The notes: generated by a model not told the origin, from the sequence alone. Positions 25,734-33,841 are shown, counted from the first letter of the stretch. The stretch is 35,350 nt of DNA from Bifidobacteriaceae bacterium (GCA_031279575.1 JAITIG010000190.1:1-35350), one strand, 5' to 3'. Numbers and translations are program-made.

Positions 25734-28592
25734 ATGGGAAATGAAATTGGCGCCGGCTCGGTCGTTGACGGCCTTTCCGGCCCGGCGCTGCGACGCATCG
25801 GGGCGCTTTGGGGCAAGCAAAGGGAGGGCTTTGCCCTGCTGCTCGGGCACATGCTGGACGCGGCCGCTGTGGGCGAGGTGATGTGGGACAAGTACTTCAG
25901 CCCGGCGCTGCGCTCCCGCCTGGACGCGGCCGCCGGCGGCAACGGCCGGCGGTTCTTCGCCTTCGCCTGCGGCATCCACGATGTCGGAAAATGCACGCCA
26001 TCGTTCCAGAGGCAAGTGGGGGACCTTTGGGCGGCGGTTTGCGCCACCGGGCTTGGCCAAAGCCCTCTGCTTGGGAACAACGCCGCCCGCCACGCCGATG
26101 CCGGCGGCAGGATCGCCCACGACCTCCTGGCCAAGGCGGGCTGGGCAGGCAAGGCCGCCGACTGGGTCTGGCCGTTGGTGGCCGGCCACCACGGCGTGAT
26201 CCGGCGTGGCTCCGAGATCTATGGCCGGCTGGGAGGCATCCGGCCGGAGGCGCTGGGTTGGTCCCACACCGGCTGGCAGGACCCGGGGTGGGAGGAAATC
26301 CAAGACCTGTTGCTCAAGGTGGTGGCGCGAGCAGCCGGCTTCGACAACCTCGCCGCGGCGGCGCCGGTGGGCACGCCTGCGAGAGGGACGCAACTGGTGG
26401 TGGCCGGGCTTGTCATCATGGCCGATTGGATAGCCAGCAGCGGCGCCTGCCGCGACAAGGCCCACTGCGTGGGACAACTCGGCATGGACAAGAGCCGGGA
26501 GCGCGCCGAGGCGGCGTGGGGCGAGCTCGAGCTGCGCGGCGGCTGGGATCTCGCAATGCCTCGCCCGGGCGACCTTATGGCTGAGCGCTTCGGGCGGGCC
26601 GCGCGCCCGGTCCAGGCGCTGGCGCAGAAGGCGGCCGGGGAGCTTCCAGGGCCGGGTTTGCTGATTATCGAGGCCCCGATGGGCGAGGGCAAGACGGAAG
26701 CCGCGCTTGCCGCCGCCGAGATCTTGGCCCACAGGTTTGGCCTTGACGGATTGTTTGTCGGGATGCCCACCCAAGCCACCAGCGACCCGATGTGGGAGCG
26801 GGTTCTGAATTGGACCGCGCAAGTCGCGGCCGGGGTGCCGGTGGCCCTGAGCCACGGCAAGGCCCGGTTCAACCCCCGTTGGCGGGCGCTTGCCAAGTTG
26901 GACTTTGGGGAGACCGAGATCTACGACGAGGACCCGCCTGCTCCTGGCGCAACCGGCCAGGGCGGGGGCGGGCCGGCCGAGGTGGCGCGGTGGTTCACGG
27001 GCCGCGAGCGGCCGCTGCTAACACCGGTCTGCGTTGGGACTGTGGACAACCTTCTGCTGGCCGCCACCCGGACCAAGCGGGTCGCCCTGCGCTTCGCCGG
27101 CCTGGGCGGCAAGGTGGTGCTGCTGGATGAAGTCCACTCGTATTCCGTTTACACCCACCAGTTCCTGCGCGAGTCGCTGCGCTGGCTGGGGTCTGCGGGC
27201 TGCCCGGTGGTCGCGCTCACGGCCACGCTGCCGCCGGCGTTGAGATGCGGCCTGGTCGCGGCCTACTTGGAGGGCGCGGCCAGCCGCGCCGGCGATGCGC
27301 CCGCGATCAGCGGGACCAGGACCGGCTATCCGCTGATCACTTGGGCCTGCGCGGTAGACGGCCGGCCAGTGCTGGGTGAGGCGGTCGCGCAGAGCGGCCT
27401 GCCTTCCCGCCGGGTGGCTGTCGAGGTGCTGGAGGACACGCCCGGCCGGAGGGAGCGCTTTTCGGGCGATCAGGCGGATATCCGGGACCGCATCGCGCCA
27501 GTGGTGGAGGCCGGTGGGCGCGTGCTCGTCGTTTGCAACACCGTCAGCCGGGCCCAGGCTGCCTACCTTGCCCTGCGCCAGCGGTTTGGGGACGCGGTAG
27601 AACTGCTGCACGCGCGCTTGACCGCCGGGGACCGCGCCGAGCGGGCGGAGAAGCTGCTGGCGCGCCTGGGGCCCAACGCCTCAAACGACGTTTCGCCGCG
27701 GGTGGTTGTCGGCACCCAGGTGCTGGAGCAGTCGCTTGACCTTGACGCCGATTTGGTGGTGACGGACTTGGCGCCGATGGACGCCCTGCTGCAGCGCATC
27801 GGCCGCGCCCACCGCCACAGCGCGCGGGACCCTTACCGGCCAGCCTCGGCCAAGTCTCCCCGGGTGCTGATAACCGGCGTCCGCTGGAGCGAAACGGGTC
27901 CGCTTGCGCCCCCCGGTGTGGGCTTGATCTACTCGCCCGTCATCTTGATGCGGACTGCCGCGCTGGTTCTCTCCGGGGCCGCGGCGGGTTGGGAACTGCC
28001 GCGGCAGATTCCCTCTTTGGTGGCCGAGGCCTACCGCGAGGAAGACGAAGAACTCATCCCCCAACCGTGGCGGGCAAGCTACGAAGCGGCCCGAGTTGCC
28101 CAGGCGCAGGACCAGCGCCAGTCGGAGCAGCGGGCGCAGCGCTGCGTTCTGGGCGGGTCGGATTCATTCGACAAGCCCACGTTGGCCGGTCTGCACGCCT
28201 GGCAGTTGGGGACCCTGGCCGACGATGACGAGGTCGCCGCCGTGGTGCGCGACGGCCCCGAGACAGTCGAGGTGATGCTCATCAAGAAGCGCGGAGGCAA
28301 CCGGTACACACTGGGCGGCCGCAAGCTCACCACAGGCGACGTCCCCGTGGACGATGACGAGCGGGCGGTGGCGGAGGCGTCCGCCTCGCTGGTCAGGCTC
28401 CCACCGATCCCTGAGTTGACCAAGGAGGCCAAACGGCTAGGCCCATTGGCGGCGTTCGGCTCAGATCCCCACCTCAGCGGCCTGCGCGTGCTCGAACTCG
28501 ACGCCGACGCGCGTGGCGAGATGGCGGGGCACAGCCTCAGCTATGACCCAGAGCTAGGCCTCGTAACCACACGCCTGGGAGCCGGCAGATGA
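25734..28592 (+). CDS. cas3: Type I-E CRISPR nuclease-helicase Cas3 (HD domain at N-terminus)
   Basis: Cas3 is recruited by target-bound Cascade to nick, unwind and degrade DNA. From the ATG at 25734 the protein is 952 residues. The HD nuclease comes first: LLGHMLDAAA (H39), GIHDVGKCTP (H82-D83), VAGHHGV (H152-H153). The superfamily 2 helicase follows: Walker A APMGEGKTEAAL (about 315), LLDEVHSYSVY (DEVH about 465-468), ALTATLP, and motif VI QRIGRAHRHS (about 688). The C-terminal domain follows to the stop. I choose 25734 because a -10 element sits 7 nt upstream and because similarity to Cas3 begins here; an ATG at 25704 would add ten residues. The stop codon lies inside a degenerate CRISPR repeat. 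Cas3 is separated from the Cascade genes by 280 nt that carry their own promoter. Confidence 0.95.
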   Translation: MGNEIGAGSVVDGLSGPALRRIGALWGKQREGFALLLGHMLDAAAVGEVMWDKYFSPALRSRLDAAAGGNGRRFFAFACGIHDVGKCTPSFQRQVGDLWAAVCATGLGQSPLLGNNAARHADAGGRIAHDLLAKAGWAGKAADWVWPLVAGHHGVIRRGSEIYGRLGGIRPEALGWSHTGWQDPGWEEIQDLLLKVVARAAGFDNLAAAAPVGTPARGTQLVVAGLVIMADWIASSGACRDKAHCVGQLGMDKSRERAEAAWGELELRGGWDLAMPRPGDLMAERFGRAARPVQALAQKAAGELPGPGLLIIEAPMGEGKTEAALAAAEILAHRFGLDGLFVGMPTQATSDPMWERVLNWTAQVAAGVPVALSHGKARFNPRWRALAKLDFGETEIYDEDPPAPGATGQGGGGPAEVARWFTGRERPLLTPVCVGTVDNLLLAATRTKRVALRFAGLGGKVVLLDEVHSYSVYTHQFLRESLRWLGSAGCPVVALTATLPPALRCGLVAAYLEGAASRAGDAPAISGTRTGYPLITWACAVDGRPVLGEAVAQSGLPSRRVAVEVLEDTPGRRERFSGDQADIRDRIAPVVEAGGRVLVVCNTVSRAQAAYLALRQRFGDAVELLHARLTAGDRAERAEKLLARLGPNASNDVSPRVVVGTQVLEQSLDLDADLVVTDLAPMDALLQRIGRAHRHSARDPYRPASAKSPRVLITGVRWSETGPLAPPGVGLIYSPVILMRTAALVLSGAAAGWELPRQIPSLVAEAYREEDEELIPQPWRASYEAARVAQAQDQRQSEQRAQRCVLGGSDSFDKPTLAGLHAWQLGTLADDDEVAAVVRDGPETVEVMLIKKRGGNRYTLGGRKLTTGDVPVDDDERAVAEASASLVRLPPIPELTKEAKRLGPLAAFGSDPHLSGLRVLELDADARGEMAGHSLSYDPELGLVTTRLGAGR

Positions 28593-28675
28593 ACCCCGCG
28601 GGCGCGGGGACAACGATGATACTTCGTCATCGGAGCAACAGCCTCCCGGATTACCCCCGCGAGCGCAGGGCTACA
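28587..28675 (-). CRISPR. Degenerate repeat-spacer-repeat unit (crRNA-like RNA candidate)
   Basis: Read on the minus strand, a degenerate repeat (28675-28648, 19 of 28 positions as in the main array) is followed by a 33-nt spacer (28647-28615) and a second repeat (28614-28587, 23 of 28 positions). The spacer length equals that of the true array. Both copies keep the Cas6e-type stem: the second is unchanged (CCCCGC-GCCC-GCGGGG), and the first has CCCTGC, which still pairs through a G-U wobble. Most of the substitutions fall in the 5' end of the first copy and the 3' end of the second, segments discarded on processing. The predicted 5' handle is GGTAATCC against GGTGTTCC in the array. The unit is inverted relative to the main array and covers the cas3 stop codon. 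It resembles CreA/CreR-type regulatory crRNAs; a decaying array remnant is the alternative. Confidence 0.8.
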
Positions 28676-28678
28676 GCA

Positions 28679-28684
28679 ATAGTA
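28679..28684 (-). promoter_or_regulatory. Candidate -10 element for the crRNA-like unit (TACTAT)
   Basis: On the minus strand TACTAT ends 3 nt before the first degenerate repeat, so transcription would start within the first few repeat bases. A TTGGAA (28710-28705) lies 20 nt upstream, longer than ideal for a -35. Position and strand fit expression of the unit as its own short RNA. Confidence 0.4.
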
Positions 28685-28777
28685 CGCAGGCGGCCTCAAT
28701 CCCGTTCCAATCTGGAGGCGACGGCAGAACTTGACGACACTGGTCGGGTTACGCAGCATTCAGATCAACATCCTACC

Positions 28778-28807
28778 TTGACAGTTACGCTGGAACGCTG
28801 TTACGCT
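28778..28807 (+). promoter_or_regulatory. Promoter of the Cascade-cas1-cas2 operon (TTGACA-18 nt-TACGCT)
   Basis: A consensus -35 TTGACA (28778-28783) is separated by 18 nt from TACGCT (28802-28807), predicting a start near 28814 and a leader of about 60 nt before cse1. This is the only consensus -35 with a matching -10 seen in the window. GTTACGC occurs at 28748-28754, 28784-28790 and 28800-28806, around and inside the promoter, and may be a regulator-binding repeat. Confidence 0.6.
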
Positions 28808-28872
28808 TCATTCAGGTGCCCCGTTGGGGCGCCTCCCCGCGGGGTCAGCTCGCCCAACCCGAAGGATTTCCA

Positions 28873-30528
28873 GTGAGCAAAGACCAGTTTTCTTACAGGC
28901 TCGACCAGCAACCGAGCGTGCCGGCGCGCCTGCAGCACCCGGGGCGCGGCACTGCGGTGCTTTCGCTGCGCGATTGCCTGGCTCGCGCCCATGACATTCG
29001 AGGCCTGTCTCTGCAGCCACTGGCGCTGGCCGCCGTGCTGACGCGGGTACTGGCGCCGCTTGTGATCGACATATTCGGCGTGCCGCGCAGCATCGACGAA
29101 TGGGCGGAGCGATGGAAGCTGGCCAGTTTTGACGCCAGGGCGATTGACGCGTATTTCGCTCAGCATGGCGAACGGTTCGATCTGTTCGACCCGGTTGCCC
29201 CCTTCGACCAGACGCCGGGGTTGCGGACGGGGAAGGGCGAGCTCAAGCCGTCGTCTGTTTTGCTGCCGGCTGTCGCCAGCGGCAACTCCGTTCCACTGTT
29301 CGGCTCGCGCACCGAGGCGGAACCGCCGCCGCTTGACGCCACCGCCGCTTTCGCAGCCCTCGAAGTGGCGCAGGCCTACGACACCGCCGCCATCAAGAGC
29401 GGTGCGGCTGGGGATCCAGCGGTCAAGAGCGGAAAAACCACTGGGAACCATGTTGGCGCGCTGGGAGCTATCGGACTGGTGCTTCCCCAGGGGCGGAACT
29501 TGTTCGAGACTCTCATGCTGAACCTGCCGGCGGGCAGCGCATGGAAGTTCAGCAGCGACGACGCGCCCCACTGGCGAAAACCTCCGCCAGGTCCCGCTTG
29601 GAATGCCGCCGGCACCCCAACTGGGCTGTTGGAGCTGCTGACCTGGCAGTCGCGGCGGGTCCGCCTTGTGCCGGAGGCCTTGGCCGACGGCTCATTGGCT
29701 GTGCGCCGCGTCGTGCTCACAGCCGGCGACCGGCTCAAGGAGGTGCCGCACTGGGACCCGAGGACTCAGTGGCGGGCGCGGGCGCGCATGGCGCCTGGCT
29801 TGGGCCCTGACATGCCAGTCAGGCACCTACCTGGCCGAATGGGTTGGCGCGGCCTGACGTCGTTGCTGGCGGTGAGGGTCGACACGGCAGATGAGCGCAA
29901 GACCCGGACATCGCACCTGTTGGTCCAAGTGGGGGAAGCGCTCGACGAAGGCCACATCGAGCCAACTTACCCCCTTGACGTGCTCAGCGTCGGTGTCGAG
30001 TACGGCAACCAGTCCGCCGTCGTTGAGAGTGTCATGGCAGACGCCCTCCCGCTGCCGGTGCGGGCGCTCAACGCGGATGGCGAGATGCGCCGCTTTGTGC
30101 TGGACGCCGCCGATCAAGCCGAAACCGTACGCCGAGCGTTGAACCGGCTCGAGTCCGACCTCAGGGAGGCCTGCGGCGGCGAACGAATACCTGGGGGAGT
30201 TCCAGGGGCGGGAGACGCTGTGGTGCAGAACCTCGACGGCCCAATGCGCGCGCTGATGCGCGCCCTTCGCGGGGACCCGCAGGATATCGTTCGACCCCTG
30301 CGAACCTGGCAGCAGGCGGCCGCCGCCATCGCACTGATGCAAGCCGACTCGCTGCTGGCGGACAACCCGCCATCGGCGTTCAACCACCGAAAACCAGATG
30401 GCAGGCGCAGTAACACAACCCTCGCCCGACGGGCGTTCCACGCCACCCTTCGCAAGCACTTGCCTTTGGGATGGCCCGGCCCTGCGGTGGAGCCCGCAGA
30501 AATACCAAAGGAGACTACTCATGGATGA
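28873..30528 (+). CDS. cse1: Type I-E Cascade large subunit Cse1 (CasA, Cas8e)
   Basis: Cse1 recognises the PAM, helps load the target and recruits Cas3. From the GTG at 28873 (AAGGA 6 nt upstream) the protein is 551 residues, within the usual range. The N-terminus SYRLDQQPSVPARL and the block LSLRDCLARAHDIRGLSLQPLALAAVLTR-type sequence are typical of the family. FDLFDPVAPFDQTPGLRT, NHVGALGAIGLVLPQGRNLFETLMLNL and TPTGLLELLTWQSRRVRL follow, and the helical C-terminal bundle contains RALNRLESDLREA. Cse1 sequences diverge strongly, so the call rests on these blocks plus its fixed place between cas3 and cse2. It overlaps cse2 by 8 nt. Confidence 0.93.
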   Translation: MSKDQFSYRLDQQPSVPARLQHPGRGTAVLSLRDCLARAHDIRGLSLQPLALAAVLTRVLAPLVIDIFGVPRSIDEWAERWKLASFDARAIDAYFAQHGERFDLFDPVAPFDQTPGLRTGKGELKPSSVLLPAVASGNSVPLFGSRTEAEPPPLDATAAFAALEVAQAYDTAAIKSGAAGDPAVKSGKTTGNHVGALGAIGLVLPQGRNLFETLMLNLPAGSAWKFSSDDAPHWRKPPPGPAWNAAGTPTGLLELLTWQSRRVRLVPEALADGSLAVRRVVLTAGDRLKEVPHWDPRTQWRARARMAPGLGPDMPVRHLPGRMGWRGLTSLLAVRVDTADERKTRTSHLLVQVGEALDEGHIEPTYPLDVLSVGVEYGNQSAVVESVMADALPLPVRALNADGEMRRFVLDAADQAETVRRALNRLESDLREACGGERIPGGVPGAGDAVVQNLDGPMRALMRALRGDPQDIVRPLRTWQQAAAAIALMQADSLLADNPPSAFNHRKPDGRRSNTTLARRAFHATLRKHLPLGWPGPAVEPAEIPKETTHG

Positions 30529-31150
30529 CTCACGGCCCGCCTCGGAGGGGAATCCTCAGCGACGGCACTATTGGCAACGGTTTGGCAGCTCGGGAGACAG
30601 CGGTTCCTCCGTTCCCAGAGTTCCCGAGGGGGCGGATTTGGCCGCCTTGCGCAAAGGCGCGGGCAGGTCCCCGGGCTCGGTCGCGGAAATGTGGCCGTAT
30701 TACGCCGAACTCGGCGACAGCAGCGGCCGCATCACCGCACGCCTGCGGGCCGAGCACCACGCCTTGGTTCTGTTCGGGTTCCACCAGCAATCGAAACCGC
30801 AACTGATGAACATCCGCGGGGTGTCCCTCGGCGCAGCGGTGCGAAGGTTGCAGGCGTCCGGCGCGTTTTCGGAAGACGCCGTCGAGCGCCGCTTCACCGC
30901 TGCCGCCACCACAGACGACGTCGACGCGCTGGCCGTGCTGCTGCGCGGCCTGGTCACCCAGCTACGCAAGGTGGACATCGGGCTGGATTACGAGATTCTG
31001 TTCGAGGATCTGGTCCGGTGGCATTACCCAGAGTCGCGCGAGCGGGCGCGGCTGCGCTGGGGATCTGGCTATTTCCGCTTCGAAGACAAGTCATCCGGCT
31101 CAACCCGAGCTTCTCGGGACCGCAACAACAACTCAGGAGAAGAAAAATGA
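30521..31150 (+). CDS. cse2: Type I-E Cascade small subunit Cse2 (CasB, Cas11e)
   Basis: Cse2 forms the belly dimer of Cascade that stabilises the R-loop. The 209-residue protein starts at ATG 30521 with AAAGGAG 7 nt upstream, inside the end of cse1. Family blocks are RHYWQRFG, LAALRKGAGRSPGSVAEMWPYY, HALVLFGFHQQSKP, SLGAAVRRLQ, and, toward the end, LLRGLVTQLRKVDIGLDYEILFEDLVRWHYPESRERARLRWGSGYF-like segments that carry the basic RNA/DNA-facing residues. About 20 polar residues follow at the C-terminus. It overlaps cas7 by 4 nt (ATGA). Confidence 0.93.
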   Translation: MDDSRPASEGNPQRRHYWQRFGSSGDSGSSVPRVPEGADLAALRKGAGRSPGSVAEMWPYYAELGDSSGRITARLRAEHHALVLFGFHQQSKPQLMNIRGVSLGAAVRRLQASGAFSEDAVERRFTAAATTDDVDALAVLLRGLVTQLRKVDIGLDYEILFEDLVRWHYPESRERARLRWGSGYFRFEDKSSGSTRASRDRNNNSGEEK

Positions 31151-32283
31151 TCCAACCGCGCCTTTACGCTGACATTCACATCATCCAGTCCCTGCCTCCC
31201 AGCAACGTTAACAGGGACGACACGGGAACCCCGAAAGAGGCCACCTACGGCGGCACCCGACGAGGCAGAATCTCATCCCAGGCGTCCAAGCGGGCGACGC
31301 GGATCGCCTTCGCCCAGCGCCAAGAAGACCATCTCCGAGCGATTCGGACACGTCGACTGCACGAGGTCCTGTCAGAGCGTTTGGTCTTCGGGGCAGCGCT
31401 GACGCGGGATTTCGCGGACAAGGTCAGCGCCGGACTGGTCGAGGGCCTGGGCATCCCAAAGATTGACCAGAAGAAGCGCCAACTACCGTATCTGCTGTTC
31501 TTCGGTTTGCCGCAACTCGACGCTGCCGTGGCGCAGGTACGGGAACTGCAACTCGATGCTTCCATTCCCGAACCGGCTCTCAAAGCCGCCCTCGCGCCTG
31601 TCAAGCTTGAGGCCGCTCTCAGCGAGGGCCACCCTGTTGACGTGGCCTTGTTCGGGCGCATGGTGGCCGATCTGCCCCGCATGAACGTCGATGCGGCCGT
31701 GCAGGTAGCGCACGCACTTTCAACCCATCCTGTTGAGATCGGATTCGACTACTTCACGGCGGTCGACGACGAGAACCCGCGTGAAGACACGGGCGCTGGA
31801 ATGATCGGGACAGTGGAGTTCAACTCGGCGACCTACTACCGATACGCCTCGGTGGGGGTCCACCAGCTGGCAGAGAACTTGTCCGGATCTTGGGAAGCGG
31901 CCGTCGCAGCGCTGGATCTGTTTGTCGACAGCTTCGCCCTGTCTGTGCCGTCTGGCCACCAGAACAGTTTTGCCCACCGCACCCGGCCAACCCTGGTCGC
32001 GGTAGTGGTTCGCCAGGACCAACCCGTCAACCTGGTGACCGCGTTCGAGTCCCCGGTCATGTCGAAGCAGGGGGTTTTGAGCGAGTCTGTGATGCGGCTA
32101 GCCGATCTCTACCGAGCTGAGAGGGACCTGTGGGGCGACGAGCCCGTGGGAGCTTTCAGCACCCTCAATTCGACCGCAGTCGATGAGCCCGCCCGGGCGG
32201 CGGTTGAGGCCGCTTTTGGCCCCAGTCTCGGGTTTGCCGACTTGCGCGAGTCTCTGCGGGCCACGGTTTCGAGTCAGGGCTGA
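31147..32283 (+). CDS. cas7: Type I-E Cascade backbone Cas7 (Cse4, CasC)
   Basis: Six copies of Cas7 coat the crRNA spacer in Cascade. The 378-residue protein starts YADIHIIQSLPPSNVNRDDTGTPKEA, a very conserved opening, with ATYGGTRRGRISSQASKRATR carrying basic crRNA-binding residues. The RRM-like core includes ADLPRMNVDAAVQVAHALSTH, FDYFTAVDD, GAGMIGTVEFNSATYYRYASV and, near the end, SFALSVPSGHQNSFAHRTRP and NLVTAFESPV. All are standard Cse4/CasC blocks, so confidence is high. The ATG at 31147 overlaps the cse2 stop and has AGGAG upstream. The stop is 3 nt before the cas5 GTG. Confidence 0.96.
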   Translation: MIQPRLYADIHIIQSLPPSNVNRDDTGTPKEATYGGTRRGRISSQASKRATRIAFAQRQEDHLRAIRTRRLHEVLSERLVFGAALTRDFADKVSAGLVEGLGIPKIDQKKRQLPYLLFFGLPQLDAAVAQVRELQLDASIPEPALKAALAPVKLEAALSEGHPVDVALFGRMVADLPRMNVDAAVQVAHALSTHPVEIGFDYFTAVDDENPREDTGAGMIGTVEFNSATYYRYASVGVHQLAENLSGSWEAAVAALDLFVDSFALSVPSGHQNSFAHRTRPTLVAVVVRQDQPVNLVTAFESPVMSKQGVLSESVMRLADLYRAERDLWGDEPVGAFSTLNSTAVDEPARAAVEAAFGPSLGFADLRESLRATVSSQG

Positions 32284-32286
32284 TCA

Positions 32287-33096
32287 GTGAGCGTCCACGA
32301 AGCCACACTGGTGCTCAGACTGGCTGGCCCGCTGCAGTCCTGGGGGTGCCCCGTTCAAGGCAACCGCCGAGAAACCGCTAACGCTCCGGGGCAATCGGGG
32401 GTGGTCGGGTTGCTGGCTGCCGCCCGAGGCACTCGCCGCCACGAGCCCATAGACGATTTGCTTGGTCTCAGGCTCGGTGTCCGCGTCGACCGATCGGGCA
32501 CCGTGCTGCGTGACTATCACACCGTTTCTGACTACCGGGGGCAGCCTCTACTAGCTACGGCTGTCGATGCGAAAGGCCGCCAAAAGGCGGCTACGGGGAA
32601 AGCCGATAGCAACAAAACGCGCGTCACGCAGCGGTTTTACCTTCAAGACGCTGTTTTCGTGGTAGCCGCGCGCGGCGAGGCTGAACTGATGGGTCTGCTG
32701 GCTGCGGCGGTTCGGCGGCCCGCCTTCCCGTTGGCTTTGGGAAGACGCTCATGCGTGCCGACCCAACCCCTCGTCATCGGGCAGCAGCGTCCCGCTGGGG
32801 ACCTGTGGGAGACCCCGATAGTCGAAACGCTGGGGACTGTGCCGTGGCAGGGCGCGCAGCGGGGGCGGCGGAAGCCGGGAAGCACGGCATCGTCCGTGCG
32901 GCTGGCGGCGATTGTGGATGCCGAGGAGGCGCCTGCGGACTACAGCGAGGACCTCGCGGACGTGCCGCTGTCCTTCGACCCGAGACTCCGGGCGTTCCGG
33001 GAGCGAGCCGTGTCCCACATTTGGGTGGATGCGCCCGTCGCCGGGGAACCGCGATCTGAGCCGGTCCACGGTTTTGAGCTGCTGGGGGGTGAGTGA
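32287..33096 (+). CDS. cas5: Type I-E Cascade subunit Cas5 (CasD)
   Basis: Cas5e caps the 5' handle of the crRNA and contacts Cse1. The 269-residue protein opens with EATLVLRLAGPLQSWGC, the family hallmark, followed by RETANAPGQSGVVGLLAAARG, LLGLRLGVRVDRSG and DYHTVSDYRG. VTQRFYLQDAVFVVA and FPLALGRRSCVPTQPL are the second set of conserved blocks. An acidic loop (about 215-228) precedes a C-terminal segment. The start is GTG at 32287, only 3 nt after cas7. The end overlaps the preferred cas6e start by 8 nt. Confidence 0.94.
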   Translation: MSVHEATLVLRLAGPLQSWGCPVQGNRRETANAPGQSGVVGLLAAARGTRRHEPIDDLLGLRLGVRVDRSGTVLRDYHTVSDYRGQPLLATAVDAKGRQKAATGKADSNKTRVTQRFYLQDAVFVVAARGEAELMGLLAAAVRRPAFPLALGRRSCVPTQPLVIGQQRPAGDLWETPIVETLGTVPWQGAQRGRRKPGSTASSVRLAAIVDAEEAPADYSEDLADVPLSFDPRLRAFRERAVSHIWVDAPVAGEPRSEPVHGFELLGGE

Positions 33097-33841
33097 GGTG
33101 CCCTGGTTGTCCGACGTGCCGATCAACCCTTGGCGCCGCAGCGCGCGGGACATGCTGCGCAACCCGCATGTGGCGCACGGCATGGTGGCCCAAAGCTTGC
33201 CTGCGCCGGACCGGGAGCGCACTTTGTGGCGAATCGAGTACGACTCCCGGCGAGCCCACTTGGTGGCGCTGACCCAGTCGCGGCCCTCGTGGGCGCACGT
33301 GGTCGAAGCCGCCGGGTGGGAGGACGCGGATGGCGGCGCGGCCCGGGTGTTCGACCTGGCGCCATTGCTTGACAGAATCGCCCTGGGGCGCGTGTTCTCG
33401 TTCAGAGTCAGAGTGAACCCCGTCAGCGCGACCCAACGGCCCGAGGGGGCGGATCTGGCCAGGAAGCTCGAACAGCGGCCGAGGAATGCCGAGGGGCGCG
33501 CGCGCGGCGTGCTCGTGCCCCAGCGCACTGCCGAGCAGCAGACCAACTGGTTCTTGGATCACGCGGTTAGTTGGGGTTTCGACGTGCCGAGGCTTCGGGG
33601 CGAGTTGGCAGACAGCCCAGCGCGGGACCTTGTGCTCGACGAACGCCAAACCCTTAGGTTCCGCAAAGGAGGGTCAGGCGGCCACCGTGTGAGCCTGTCG
33701 ACCGCCACATTCACAGGGCACCTCACCGTGACCGACCCGGACATCTTCCGCAAGTCGGTGCTTGGCGGGGTGGGGCGAGCCAAAGCCTATGGCTGCGGCC
33801 TGATCACACTCGGGGCGCCGCGGGTCGCCCGCGATGCCTGA
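33089..33841 (+). CDS. cas6e: Type I-E crRNA endoribonuclease Cas6e (Cse3, CasE)
   Basis: Cas6e cuts each repeat 8 nt from its 3' end, at the base of the stem-loop, and stays bound to the crRNA. The 250-residue protein has the N-terminal block RDMLRNPHVAHGMVAQSLP, with the catalytic histidine candidate at about H30, the LWRIEYDSRRAHLVALTQSRPSW strand pair, FSFRVRVNPVSATQ, and the C-terminal glycine-rich loop KSVLGGVGRAKAYGCGLITL that contacts RNA. I prefer GTG 33089 (MSEVPWLSD); GTG 33098 is also possible, with the GGGGGG run better spaced for it. It would process both the main array and, if transcribed, the degenerate unit at 28587-28675. Confidence 0.94.
   Translation: MSEVPWLSDVPINPWRRSARDMLRNPHVAHGMVAQSLPAPDRERTLWRIEYDSRRAHLVALTQSRPSWAHVVEAAGWEDADGGAARVFDLAPLLDRIALGRVFSFRVRVNPVSATQRPEGADLARKLEQRPRNAEGRARGVLVPQRTAEQQTNWFLDHAVSWGFDVPRLRGELADSPARDLVLDERQTLRFRKGGSGGHRVSLSTATFTGHLTVTDPDIFRKSVLGGVGRAKAYGCGLITLGAPRVARDA

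Noticed and set aside
28541..28759. 72-codon minus-strand open frame running through the degenerate repeat unit, considered as a small toxin gene.
   Set aside because: Its translation crosses both degenerate repeats and the cas3 end, has no ribosome-binding site or domain, and is better explained as a by-product of GC-rich sequence. A crRNA-like RNA on this strand explains the conserved stems.
28831..28844. CCCCGCGGGG palindrome before cse1 as a third degenerate CRISPR repeat.
   Set aside because: It lacks the GCCC loop and the flanking repeat bases, and is not at a 61-nt spacing from the other two copies.
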